A stretch of 64,000 nt of DNA from Actinernus sp. WN-2022 (taxonomy: Eukaryota; Cnidaria; Anthozoa; Actiniaria; Actinernidae): assembly GCA_030867875.1 (NCBI GenBank), contig JAOWCC010001751.1:25474369-25538368 (forward strand). Reading direction: 5' to 3'. A program made the translations under genes and the position numbers. The notes under the pieces were generated by a model. It had not been told where the DNA came from and searched no databases. It saw nothing but the letters and a program-made list of their open reading frames with translations. Positions 34,824 through 43,919 of the stretch are shown in pieces (within the stretch, counting starts at the first letter, position 1; every line of letters starts with the position of its first letter).

Positions 34824-36895
34824 TTGTCAATATACCAGCGTTCTGTACTGCTTGTAGAACGCTAAGTTGTTTCAATTTGGGCCGACATTGGAGGAGCCGT
34901 TTTTCATAGCAACTCTTAAACGAAATCCTTCAGTGCTCTACAGAAATGCTACGGACCTGTACTGTCAAAGTGAGCTGCATGCATTTATTTTTGTAGTGCA
35001 CTACAGAAGCACTACAGCATAAACGAAATCGCAAACCTTGCCAGGTATAACCAGTGAGAATATTTATTAATGTTTCTTTTATCAAATAATTATTCTAAAT
35101 TATGCTTGTGATGCAATAGTCCCAATGATTTTGTATTTTCAATTTGCTGCTGAGTGAGATGACTACAGATTGACTCATCTGTGCCCAGCAAGAATGTGTC
35201 ATACTTGAAACTACAACAATACACAGAGTTGTAAATAGTCCACCTTCTTGCTGTTATTAATAAATGTTTAACCAAGATGAGGCTAACACTGCGTAGTCAT
35301 TGCAATCAGTGGTGAATCGTGAATGCCAAACTGGACTATTATATGATAAATAGACAGGGTAGTTATGACTTTGAATGTGATGCTTACGTGTAAAGCAAAG
35401 TAAATAAAGTAAAGTTTATTTTTTATTTTTTTTATACCGTATTTTATTTTATTAAGCTCACCTGAAGGAAAAATACTCTTTGGAGAGCCTTTAGACTTTC
35501 TCAGAGTCCGGTCTCCACTGGATGAGTGACTTTTCATCCTTGTTTCATGCCAAAATTACTGATGGATGCTTGGGTCTGTGAATAAATTATAAAATGTAGC
35601 CAGTCAAAACAGCTTTAGTGCACACCTGTCAATCATTAATTGTCTTGTTAAGATTCTCATGAAGACTACCAAAGAATGCCATGTGTATGTTCTCGAGACA
35701 CCGAAAATTTGTGGTCGATTTGTGGCAAGTCTAGAGAGCCTTGTACACCTCAGTTTCTCTCCCTTTTGAAGCTTATACTCATTTGTTTATATTGTACAAA
35801 TATAAGTAATGGTCCGCGTTAGAACTAGGGAGGCTAGCGGCAGAATCAATTAACTTTTAATGGGATTATTTAATTAAAATCCTCAAATCTGATTGGCTTA
35901 TCGAGGTTTTCCCGCAAAAAATCACCCCATTAAAAACTTTTTTCTATATTTTATTTCACGACTCGGTCCCAGTCTCAAATGCCTTTGTCTTGGCCAAATT
36001 ATTTGAAATTCTACCGTGGGACACATTGTGAGTGGACGCCATATTGGTTTTTCCTTCGTGATTTCCCTGTTATTCTTCTCGTGATGCCTTATATTCCGAA
36101 TTTCTTGATGTTTGGTGCCTCTGTATCACTGCATGGCTTATACTTATTACATGCTTGTTTCTTTGTTGTTGGTTTTTGTTGTTTGTTTTGTGCAAACTAA
36201 GGAGTCAGGGAGGGTTGAAATCAGCAGGGAAGATCTGGGGATGAAGGATGGACAACATTTAGAGTTTCGAAGATTCAGTCTTTTCAAGTGTATTCGACCA
36301 TAAATTTATAATTGCACACTTTCAAGAATAAACGTTGATACAATAGCCCAATTCTGCGATATGCTTTACTTGTCATGCACAAAGGTTTCAACACACGTCT
36401 CCGTGCTAATTTTTTTTTCTTTTCTCTTTAATTTAGCAAGGAGTTTTAGTAAATGATCGGCTGTCAGTCTTGACATGAATGTTGCCTCGTATTACGTCTT
36501 AAAATGGCAACAAAGCGCTAATCGACAAAACTCACACAGTTCAGACGGAGTCCCATGGTCAATTTTTTTTATAACTCAAGTAGTCAATTTGTTATGCCAT
36601 TTTGCAGGGATCTGCGAAAAATCTTGTGGATCCGCGTTGCTATGATGTTATGCCATTCTAAAATTTGAATTTGCCGCTTTTGCCCTTCTGGACCAATAGC
36701 ATGACGTGTTTTAATTGGATTACCTAGCTTCTTGGGATTACAATTAACAGTCATTCTTGCCGGGGCCCTATTGTTCTTTGCTTAGTTCTTAGGCGGACCA
36801 TTACATAAAATGTAAGTGCTCTTTGTTAGTTATTTTCTTAGTAAAACAAGATTGTAATGTTTAAATATGCATGATGTATTATTTTCTGATATTAG
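34824..36895 (+). other. Rest of BLTP1 intron 2
   Basis: Contains a partial copy of the CACAAAGGTTTCAA palindromic MITE (36346-36440). Otherwise no gene or clear repeat. Confidence 0.5.
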
Positions 36896-36987
36896 GGTTG
36901 TGGATGGTTATGCTATTTTAAAGTACTGGTTGCCCTTAAAACCTGAGGAACCAAGAAAACCATACTCTCTTGGGCCATCCAACAATG
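36896..36987 (+). CDS. BLTP1: BLTP1 exon 3
   Basis: A 92-base exon (acceptor GATATTAG, donor GTAAGT) completing the phase-2 arginine of exon 2, then VVDGYAILKYWLPLKPEEPR, corresponding to the RVQDG-x-IIFRWW segment of the family. It leaves phase 1. The Polinton begins 168 bp downstream. Confidence 0.82.
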
Positions 36988-37150
36988 GTAAGTTATACAA
37001 TCATGGTATACACTGTAGATTACTTACTTTCTGTAGGGTACACATGCACACAAAGGCTCCCTAATATTGCAAGGAGTCCTCCTTGGTGCAGAAGAAAATT
37101 GTAGATGACTATTTCAATATTTATCATTCCATGTAGCATGCCTATAGGAT

Positions 37151-37155
37151 CAATA
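37151..37155. repeat. Target site duplication CAATA (left)
   Basis: CAATA precedes the left TIR and is repeated directly after the right TIR (55289-55293). A 6-bp reading (TCAATA) is possible if one terminal T is shared; six bases is usual for Polintons. Confidence 0.8.
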
Positions 37156-37309
37156 AGTAGTATAGTCGGAGTCAAAATGATACCACTTTTTTCTTGCACA
37201 AGGACGTCAGAAAGTGAATTCGCGCGAATTCAGAAATTCACCCGAATCCACTTTCTGACGTCCTTGTGCAAGAAAAAAGTGGTATCATTTTGACTCCGAC
37301 TATACTACT
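37156..37309. repeat. Left terminal palindrome with asymmetric loop
   Basis: Perfect 61-bp arms (outer end AGTAGTATAGTCGGAGTC) flank a 32-bp centre that contains its own palindrome AATTCGCGCGAATT. It can fold into a branched hairpin like parvovirus-type telomeres. The right end carries the same structure in mirror orientation. Confidence 0.9.
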
Positions 37310-37340
37310 AGGGTACTAAGGGTCATCCAAATTGTCACTA

Positions 37341-37495
37341 GACATTCTTGCACCTAAAAATCCAAACTTGATAACCTATTAGAGATATGATTAGCATATA
37401 GTTATATCGACGTTCTTCGCCCCGCAACATCCTTACACCTAAAAATCCAAACTTGAGTATCTGTTAGAGATATCCTAACGTATAGTTATACCGAA
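37341..37495 (+). promoter_or_regulatory. Two promoter-like modules in the left TIR
   Basis: Each module contains CACCTAAAAATCCAAACTTG (or ACACCTAAAAATCC), then CTRTTAGAGATAT, then a TATAGTTATA box. The second box (37481-37491) lies about 12 bp before the ATG at 37502. The same module is found upstream of three right-arm genes. The promoter role is inferred from position and reuse. Confidence 0.6.
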
Positions 37496-37501
37496 GAGAG
37501 A

Positions 37502-37633
37502 ATGGCGAGGCCGCGTAGTGAGCCACTTCCACGGAGTCTAGCTCGAGAGGCAGGTGCTATTCTCGATGAGAGAGATGGAATGCTCGAGGGAGTGGAGATA
37601 GGCCGCCGTACTATTCGATGGCAGGAGATTTGA
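37502..37633 (+). CDS. Probable N-terminus of the Polinton polymerase, frameshifted
   Basis: A 43-codon frame starts with ATGGCGAG, the exact point where both TIRs end; the rightmost gene starts at the same TIR codons. It encodes a basic peptide (MARPRSEPLPRSLAREAG...) and stops at 37631-37633, overlapping the long polymerase frame that opens at 37618 in a different phase. Because the TIR promoter points at this ATG, the peptide is most simply the original start of the polymerase separated by an indel near 37620. A separate small protein is the alternative. Confidence 0.5.
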   Translation: MARPRSEPLPRSLAREAGAILDERDGMLEGVEIGRRTIRWQEI

Positions 37634-40600
37634 CCCCTTGGATCATGGAAAAGTTAGTTGCAAAGGTAACCACCAGCTTCTACCTGCGCTACAGCTACAC
37701 CTATCGCATTCGCAATGTCAACGACGGGCGTGTGATGCTATTCTCCAAGACTGTCCCCGGCTCTCCATGGGTGAACATCCTAGGAGATGCAGAAGAGTGG
37801 ATCAATAGCAAAGAGCTATCTCGATTGAATCCCGACAACATCAATCGGCCAAATACCCAATGGGCCTTCGTGCGTTGGATCTACGTGGATGTCAAAGTTG
37901 TGATCGATCGTCAGCCTCTGTTGGGAACAGGCCCACTGCCCCAATGGCTTCGCCAGAAAAAAGGAATGCTTGCCCTTGATCGATATGGTGACAACCTATG
38001 TCTGTGGCGCTGCCTTGCCATGCATGAAGGAGCACGATCAGATAGGTGTTGCGTCACAGCTCGAAGACTTGCCCAGAACTTCTATCGCCTGACAGCGCCC
38101 ACGCAAGACGTTCCCAGAACTTCCTTAGACCAGCTGGAGGAAGCCGAGTTACACTTTGGAATCGGTATTCGGGTGTACGAACCTACAGAGGATGGCGCTT
38201 GGCATCTGACGCGGCATGCAGCCCACTACAAGCGTACGATGACGATTGGGATATACGATGGACATGCCTTCTACATCAAGAACATCGACAAGATAGGCAG
38301 CATCTACGTATGCAACGATTGTAAGCAACGGTTCACAAAAGCCTCGAACCTTCAACGCCACGCAGATCGTTGCAGTCGTGGCGAAACGAAGATTGTTTGC
38401 CCCGGAAAAGTAATCACAGTACCCCAGTCGGCATACGAAAAAGCCTTCTGGCCAGAGAGCGATTCTAACAAAGCCAGCAAAGTCGCTCTATGCTGGTTGA
38501 AACGCGAAGCCGAAAGGATTGGGCAACACATTCATCACGCAGCTTGTGGGCATGGTGGAGAGCATTGGATCGAAGGAGCGCCGGTCGACGGCTACGAACC
38601 TCTTTCGAAAACCATCTTCCAATTTCATGGATGCTATTTCCATGGCTGCCCGAAATGCTTCCCTAGGGAAAGGAGGCTCTATCGCAAGACCTGCAAAAGA
38701 ACGGAGAGTCTACGTGAGGCAGGTTATGTAGTAGTGGAGGCTTGGGGTTGCTCTACAAAGAAGAAAAACAAGCCGGTTCCAACTCCAACGCAAACCGCCT
38801 ATCCACATGCCATAGTTTACGATTTCGAAGCCTATCTCGATACAACGAAAGGAAGACAACCAACGGACCGATTGACCATCGAAAACGTCCATGTCCCAAT
38901 ATCAGTATCAATTGCCGACACGTACGATCGAACGCCAACCCACCTCTGTCGACGCGAGCCAAAAGAACTTGTAGCCGCCTTTGTCGAAGAACTCCAACGA
39001 AGAGCGAAAGCAATCCGAGAAGTCGTTGCGGAACGGTTCTGCCCCAAGACACCTGAATTCTCCTTTGACACCCTATCGAAGGCACAACGGATGAGAATCG
39101 ACGAATGGATCAGCCAAGTTCCCGTATTGGGATTCAACTCTGGCAGGTATGACCTCAACCTGATCAGAAACTATTTCGTAGAATCTATTGCCGACACATG
39201 CGAGAAAGTCAGAGTAGCAAAGAAAGCCAACACCACTATGTTTCTCTTGACTCCCGATTTCCGTTTCCTCGATGTGATGAACTACCTTGGACCTGGAACT
39301 TCCTACGAACGTTGGATCACTGCCTATGGATGCGAGTTGCAAAACAGTTTCTTTCCATATGAGTGGTTCGACTCTCCCGACAAGTTGGATCAGGTTGGAT
39401 TACCAGACTATCCAGAGTGGGGTTCGAAGTTGAAAAGAGAACACCTACTATCTAGGTCAGAGTTCGAAGACTGCAAGCGCACCTTTCTCGACAAGGGAAT
39501 GGAGACCTTTGCAGACTGGCTACGATACTACAACAACCTAGACGTAGTTCCATTCCTAGAGGCACTCGAAAAGATGCGAGATTTCTATCATGAGAAGGGA
39601 GTAGACATGCTGAAAGACGCAGTGTCCATCCCAGGAGTCTCGCTACAGTTCCTGCTTCGAGGTAGTGTAGAAAGGGGAGCTGAGATGCACGCTCCAAGTA
39701 AGGAAGCCTACCACATGCTGAAAGACGCTGTCGTGGGAGGTCCAAGCATAGTGTTCACCAGACGCCACGAAGCAGGAGTGACTAAGATTCGTAGTCATCA
39801 GGGTGGAACCAAGGTGTGTCGCAAGGTTCTTGGATACGATGCCAACGCCCTATATCTTTCTACCATGGAATTAGAAATGCCTTGTGGAAAAGAAGAGGTT
39901 GTGCACTACGACGAGCCAGGTCTAGAAGCCGAAGGATTTGTCGAATGTCTACGAAACGATGCGTGGTTTGGATATGCGGAGGTAGACATCGAGATACCAA
40001 AAGAATTGTGGAAGAAATTTGAGGAGATGCCCCCCTTCTTCTACAACAAGAAAATCCCCAAGGAAGCAATTCCTCCACAAATGTTGGCCTACCTTGAGAA
40101 GACGGGTAGAAAGCGCAGTGAGGAAACGAAGCTAGTTGGGAGTCTCTCTGGAAAGAAGTTGCTACTCTATGCTCCTCTTCTACTTTGGTATCTAGACCAT
40201 GGCGCAGTGATCACTGCTGTCTACCGCACGATAGACTACGAACCCAAAGAAATCTTCGGATGGTTCGTGGACCAAGTCACCGAGGCGCGACGCATGGGAG
40301 ACGTAGACAAAAGTAAAGCTTTGCTGGCAGATGTGTTCAAGCTACTAGGAAACAGCGCCTATGGAAAGTTGCTCGAAGACTTGGGACGCCAAACGAAGGT
40401 CGTCTATACAAAAGACGAGAAGATTGTGGACAAAGCTTTGCGAAGTGTTTGGTTCGAAGACCTGGAAGAGATTGGCGAGGCATACAAACTCGAGAGTAGG
40501 AAGGACCAGATCCGAATCAAACGCCCTTTCCAAGTAGGCATCGCTGTGTACCAGCTCGCAAAACTGCATATGCTCGAGTTCTACTACGACTTCCTCGATA

Positions 40601-41082
40601 AGTACATCGACCGCGAGGACTTCGAGTACATACAGATGGACACAGACAGCGCCTACATTGCCATCTCTGGAAATAGCATCGATGAAGTCGTACGATCGGA
40701 ACTGCGAGAGGATTTCGAAGCCAATAGGAAGGAATGGCTAGCTTGGGACAAGTGGAGCAGTCGTACCCCAGGACTCTTCAAACTCGAATTCGAAGGACAG
40801 CGCGCCATTGCCCTATGCTCGAAAGCTTACTACGTCGATACGGGTGGCAGCAAGAAGTATTCCGTCAAAGGTATGTCTAGGCGGCACAACGACATTTCGT
40901 GGGATCGATTCGAAGCAGCCCTCCAGGGTAGTATCGACATGGCGAAGAACCAAGGCTTCCGACTATTGCCAGAAGGTATGGCAACCTACGAACAACGGAA
41001 GCTTGGGCTATCGGCTTACTACGACAAAAGACGCGTTCTTCCAGATGGAATCCACACCGAGCCAATAGAGTACGCTGTCTAG
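37618..41082 (+). CDS. PolB: Polinton protein-primed DNA polymerase B with OTU-like and zinc-finger N-terminus
   Basis: This 1154-aa frame copies the element from a protein primer. N-terminal part: GDNLCLWRCLA with GHAFYI (about residues 124-220), resembling an OTU-type Cys/His pair; a C2H2 zinc finger (YVCNDCKQRF...H..RC, 230-252); and the FHGCYFHGCPKCF motif (336-348) typical of Polinton polymerases. Exonuclease: Exo I DFE (402-404), Exo II GFNSGRYD (505-512), Exo III YYNNLD (637-642). Polymerase: motif A GYDANALYL (739-747), motif B KLLGNSAYG (908-916), motif C MDTDS (1007-1011). All catalytic acids are present. The stop overlaps the convergent integrase stop by 4 bp. The true start is probably 37502. 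Confidence 0.95.
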   Translation: MAGDLTPWIMEKLVAKVTTSFYLRYSYTYRIRNVNDGRVMLFSKTVPGSPWVNILGDAEEWINSKELSRLNPDNINRPNTQWAFVRWIYVDVKVVIDRQPLLGTGPLPQWLRQKKGMLALDRYGDNLCLWRCLAMHEGARSDRCCVTARRLAQNFYRLTAPTQDVPRTSLDQLEEAELHFGIGIRVYEPTEDGAWHLTRHAAHYKRTMTIGIYDGHAFYIKNIDKIGSIYVCNDCKQRFTKASNLQRHADRCSRGETKIVCPGKVITVPQSAYEKAFWPESDSNKASKVALCWLKREAERIGQHIHHAACGHGGEHWIEGAPVDGYEPLSKTIFQFHGCYFHGCPKCFPRERRLYRKTCKRTESLREAGYVVVEAWGCSTKKKNKPVPTPTQTAYPHAIVYDFEAYLDTTKGRQPTDRLTIENVHVPISVSIADTYDRTPTHLCRREPKELVAAFVEELQRRAKAIREVVAERFCPKTPEFSFDTLSKAQRMRIDEWISQVPVLGFNSGRYDLNLIRNYFVESIADTCEKVRVAKKANTTMFLLTPDFRFLDVMNYLGPGTSYERWITAYGCELQNSFFPYEWFDSPDKLDQVGLPDYPEWGSKLKREHLLSRSEFEDCKRTFLDKGMETFADWLRYYNNLDVVPFLEALEKMRDFYHEKGVDMLKDAVSIPGVSLQFLLRGSVERGAEMHAPSKEAYHMLKDAVVGGPSIVFTRRHEAGVTKIRSHQGGTKVCRKVLGYDANALYLSTMELEMPCGKEEVVHYDEPGLEAEGFVECLRNDAWFGYAEVDIEIPKELWKKFEEMPPFFYNKKIPKEAIPPQMLAYLEKTGRKRSEETKLVGSLSGKKLLLYAPLLLWYLDHGAVITAVYRTIDYEPKEIFGWFVDQVTEARRMGDVDKSKALLADVFKLLGNSAYGKLLEDLGRQTKVVYTKDEKIVDKALRSVWFEDLEEIGEAYKLESRKDQIRIKRPFQVGIAVYQLAKLHMLEFYYDFLDKYIDREDFEYIQMDTDSAYIAISGNSIDEVVRSELREDFEANRKEWLAWDKWSSRTPGLFKLEFEGQRAIALCSKAYYVDTGGSKKYSVKGMSRRHNDISWDRFEAALQGSIDMAKNQGFRLLPEGMATYEQRKLGLSAYYDKRRVLPDGIHTEPIEYAV

Positions 41083-42119
41083 CGTCTGGGTACAAACAGA
41101 ATTCCTTTTGGTGGTAGTTCCGTATCCCTAGGAACGACTTGTAGCTCTTCACGAACGAATCCACGTTTGGGTGCGTCCTTCTCCCCTTCTCGCTTCGCAA
41201 GGTAGTACAGCACAGGCTGTCCCGAAGATACTACACTTCGCGAAATGGTGTATATCTGCAAACTCCACACAGGATCAGTAGCTCTACGTTTTTCACCCCC
41301 TTCCAATTCTCCTGGTGCGTAAAGATATCGAACTAGAACGTCGAATGGTAGGCGCTCTTCTCTCAATCCAACAGTGCGCGAATATGTAGGAGTCTTTAGG
41401 TCTACTTGCTGCGTCACTACGGAATTCGAAGGCTCTTTTCCTGTAAGTCGAGTCACCTCACTGTTCAGGGCTTTGATAACTTCTGGAAGCCGAACTACCC
41501 ATTCTCTACTACGTGCATCCGACCCTTCCGAAGTAAGTACCATCTCTTGTGCATATTGATACCCAAACAATCTCTCAGCTAATGTCCTATTTGCTCGTTC
41601 GACGAAGCCTTGCGCTCTATGATTACCAGCCTCACCTCGTTGAACTTTCGTACCATGTAGTTCTAGAGTTTCAGACATACGTCCCATGAATTCTCTACCA
41701 GGGTCTACTTGCAACGTCTTTGGCCATTCGAGTGGACTACGTTTGTAGATTCGTTTGAATGCCGCAGCAACTTTGCCACTATCTTTCGAAGCTAAAGGTT
41801 CGGCTTCTTTGTATCGAGAAGCTACGTCGATTACCACTAATGCATACTTATATAGTTTCCTTCCACGTCCAGGACGATCGTGTGGTAAGAATATCAAATC
41901 AGCTTGGTGGACTTCATTTGGTTTCGATACAGTCCAATGCGGACGTGGAATGTGTTTTGGTGGTGGTAGATATATTTGCCACATAGATTGCTTTTCCAAC
42001 CAACTCCTAGCTACGTCTTCTGATGCTTTCGCTGCTATCGATAGCTTGCCAATTGCAGCGTGACCTTTCCAATAGCCCATAGGCCCATAGAAGATATTCG
42101 CAAGTTTAGAATCCATCAT
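41079..42119 (-). CDS. INT: Polinton retroviral-type integrase
   Basis: The rve-fold DDE integrase inserts the element. With the first of two adjacent ATGs (42119 or 42116) the catalytic triad is D74 (HQADLIF), D139 (VDPGREFM) and E174 (GFVERANRT), with 34 residues between the last two. The N-terminal part has the conserved FYGPMGYWKG and WQIYLPPPKHIPRP stretches usual in Polinton integrases, and the C-terminus (GFVREELQVVP) looks like an SH3/chromo-like barrel. The frame can be extended to a TTG at 42143, but that overlaps the GTTGAA promoter-like motif. It runs tail to tail with the polymerase, sharing CTAG. Confidence 0.95.
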   Translation of the reverse strand: MMDSKLANIFYGPMGYWKGHAAIGKLSIAAKASEDVARSWLEKQSMWQIYLPPPKHIPRPHWTVSKPNEVHQADLIFLPHDRPGRGRKLYKYALVVIDVASRYKEAEPLASKDSGKVAAAFKRIYKRSPLEWPKTLQVDPGREFMGRMSETLELHGTKVQRGEAGNHRAQGFVERANRTLAERLFGYQYAQEMVLTSEGSDARSREWVVRLPEVIKALNSEVTRLTGKEPSNSVVTQQVDLKTPTYSRTVGLREERLPFDVLVRYLYAPGELEGGEKRRATDPVWSLQIYTISRSVVSSGQPVLYYLAKREGEKDAPKRGFVREELQVVPRDTELPPKGILFVPRR

Positions 42120-42146
42120 ACATCTATACATTCTAACCTTCAACAG

Positions 42147-42258
42147 ATGAAAAAAAAAAAAAAAAAGAATAAGAACCAGGCCTCATTCCTTTCTTTTTTT
42201 CTTTTTTCTTTTTTTTTTTTCTTGTTTTCTTTTTTTTTTTCTTTTCTTTTTGTATTTT
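42147..42258. repeat. A-tract / T-rich intergenic stretch
   Basis: A run of A (42148-42165) is followed by a long T-rich stretch with scattered C. It lies directly upstream of the integrase gene; it might help terminate minus-strand transcripts that end at 42401. Confidence 0.5.
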
Positions 42259-42397
42259 TTAGTAGTAGCTTAGTAGTAGCTTAGTAGTAGCTTAGTAGTA
42301 GCTTAGTAGTAGCTTAGTAGTAGCTTAGTAGTAACCTAGTAGTAACCTAGTAGTAGCTTAGTAGTAGCTTAGTAGTAGCTTAGTAGTACCTAGTACG
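42259..42397. repeat. 11-bp minisatellite AGTAGTAGCTT
   Basis: About twelve tandem units, some as AGTAGTAACCT, sit just after the stop codon of the minus-strand gene ending at 42401. The minus strand reads CTACTAAGCTA with stops in all frames. Confidence 0.85.
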
Positions 42398-42400
42398 TTT

Positions 42401-42826
42401 CTATAACCATCTACTAATAGCGTATCCAGCGCCTAGCATTCCACCACCGACGTAGAGCAACTCACCAGTCTTCTGATTGTTTGAGGGTCGGTAGTAGTCA
42501 GATAAGCGGGGTTCTTTCATCCCTTCGAGCCGTTCTAGCGCCTTACGTAACTTATCGGATTGCACAAAGGCTTTGTTGGTATCTCTTTGAACGTTGTATG
42601 CGTCGCGTTCAAGACCTTCCTGATTTTGTGCAAAGTCGTATAATCTTTGACGTTCGGTTCTATACGCTGTCATTTCAGATTCTTGTCTTTCGATGGCCCT
42701 ATCGTGTCTCTCTCGTTCTGTATCTATATCACCCTTTCCAATCATTCTAGCTAGTATGCCACCACCAGTAAATGCCGTCGCATTCAAAACAGCGCCGAAA
42801 ACTGTCATAGCAATTGCTGCTGCCAT
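42401..42826 (-). CDS. Polinton small protein with hydrophobic ends and coiled middle
   Basis: 141 aa. A hydrophobic, Gly/Ala-rich N-terminus (MAAAIAMTVFGAVLNATAFTGGG) precedes a charged, probably coiled-coil centre (RERHDRAIERQESEMTAYRTERQRL...) and a C-terminal Gly-rich hydrophobic segment (LYVGGGMLGAGYAIS). The ATG overlaps the stop of the upstream gene in TAATG. This layout suits a virion or membrane-associated small protein; no family recognised. Confidence 0.75.
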   Translation of the reverse strand: MAAAIAMTVFGAVLNATAFTGGGILARMIGKGDIDTERERHDRAIERQESEMTAYRTERQRLYDFAQNQEGLERDAYNVQRDTNKAFVQSDKLRKALERLEGMKEPRLSDYYRPSNNQKTGELLYVGGGMLGAGYAISRWL

Positions 42827-43035
42827 TACGGTATGATCTTTTGTTTCTCAAGATATTGTTTCGCGTATAAGCTACCAAGTATCACGACAGTCCACTTTGC
42901 GTAATTCACTAGGGAAGAAGAAGGATCGCTAAGCATAGATTCCTTGGTAGTCTTTTTTACGATCCACCCAATACCAGAAGCGAGTCCAACAATTATAGAT
43001 GCATCGGTTGCCGTCTTCATCAATTCCTTATCCAT
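42826..43035 (-). CDS. Polinton small membrane protein
   Basis: 69 aa with two hydrophobic segments (ASIIVGLASGIGWIVKK and WTVVILGSLYAKQYL). The stop overlaps the next gene's ATG by 1 nt (TAATG), a linkage suited to translational coupling on one transcript. Function unknown. Confidence 0.7.
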   Translation of the reverse strand: MDKELMKTATDASIIVGLASGIGWIVKKTTKESMLSDPSSSLVNYAKWTVVILGSLYAKQYLEKQKIIP

Positions 43036-43072
43036 CTCGACATATATAAGTATGGTCTCGAGTCTTTAAGTG

Positions 43073-43426
43073 TTACTCCATGTCTAGTATCGTAAGCTTT
43101 GCCGGAGCTGCAGGTCGTGTCGTGCTAACGGCGGCAGCTCGCGTGTTGCCATCTACATACTTCTTGTACGCAAAGTACGTGCCAAACAATGTAGCGCCAG
43201 TACCGATGACTGCGAGGATAGTCAGGTTTTCGAACCGACCTTTCTCTACGTCAGTTTCTTTGGACGGTTCATTTTCACGTTCTATCTCCATCCTTTGAGC
43301 TTCTTTTGCACGGGCAGTGACCTTCTCCCAAGCTAATTTTCCTGCTGCAACGCGCTTTGGGTTTTTTACCTTAGTTGGTGCAGTCGTCGGAGGATTCGCA
43401 GTTATCTGATCCGTCTGTCCTTCCAT
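43073..43426 (-). CDS. Polinton small single-span membrane protein
   Basis: 117 aa from the ATG at 43426 (MEGQTDQI); a longer frame needs a TTG start. A Lys/Glu-rich N-terminal half is followed by one membrane segment (LTILAVIGTGATLFGTYFAY). It overlaps the 3' end of the upstream gene by 56 bp in another frame. A GTTGAA motif like that before the integrase and capsid genes lies at 43458-43463. Function unknown. Confidence 0.7.
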   Translation of the reverse strand: MEGQTDQITANPPTTAPTKVKNPKRVAAGKLAWEKVTARAKEAQRMEIERENEPSKETDVEKGRFENLTILAVIGTGATLFGTYFAYKKYVDGNTRAAAVSTTRPAAPAKLTILDME

Positions 43427-43919
43427 CTTGCTTCGATATAGTAGGTATATGTGAAGGTTCAACAGTTGTGCCAGGAATGACTACGTGGCCAGATATGTGA
43501 AATAGGACGCTAGCTAGAGCTACAAGGCGACCTGCCTTAAGCGATAGTAGGCCAGTCGCAGCACTGATTTCGTTGCGGACTAGAGGGTCTTCTTGTAGGT
43601 CCTTGATTAGGGCTTCTTGAGAATCTATTGGTACTAGGTAGGCAACTAGACGGGTAGCTAGACGCGTCACGCCGTCGACTAAGCCTTTCGTTACTTGCTG
43701 AGCTAGAACGGCCTGATACCTCCTATACAACTTGTCTACTTCTTTCTCAGGAAGTCTAGAGATGTCTCCTAGGGAAAAGTTCTTACCTAGGTATTCTTTC
43801 GTTACGCCTGTTGCAGCTAAGATCGAAAGTGATTCGCGATTGTCTGACACGACGTCTAGATTGGTTGGTGGTGGGCCTGTTACATCCTCACCGAATATCT
43901 CGAGTATTTCTTTATCCAT
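43371..43919 (-). CDS. Polinton hypothetical protein, helical
   Basis: 182 aa. An acidic N-terminus (MDKEILEIFGEDVTGPPP) is followed by helical stretches and a moderately hydrophobic region (AGRLVALASVLFHISGHVVI). It overlaps the ATPase gene by 8 nt and the next small gene by 56 nt. It lies between packaging and membrane-protein genes, so a morphogenesis role is plausible. I see no adenain-type protease motif. Confidence 0.7.
   Translation of the reverse strand: MDKEILEIFGEDVTGPPPTNLDVVSDNRESLSILAATGVTKEYLGKNFSLGDISRLPEKEVDKLYRRYQAVLAQQVTKGLVDGVTRLATRLVAYLVPIDSQEALIKDLQEDPLVRNEISAATGLLSLKAGRLVALASVLFHISGHVVIPGTTVEPSHIPTISKQDGRTDGSDNCESSDDCTN

Larger units (their letters stand above)
37156..37509 (+). 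repeat. Left terminal inverted repeat (354 bp)
   Basis: Matches the reverse complement of 54935-55288 with one visible difference (CCCCGCAAC versus CCCCACAAC). It comprises a 154-bp terminal palindrome (37156-37309), two copies of a promoter-like module (about 37341-37425 and 37426-37495) and ends inside the first three codons (ATGGCGAG) of the leftmost gene. Confidence 0.93.

Noticed and set aside
38046..41068. Many 60-110 aa frames on both strands within the polymerase gene
   Set aside because: Shadows of a strongly coding frame with full catalytic motifs.
42060..42284. 74-aa + frame rich in K and F at 42.1-42.3 kb
   Set aside because: Generated by poly-A and poly-T tracts between genes.
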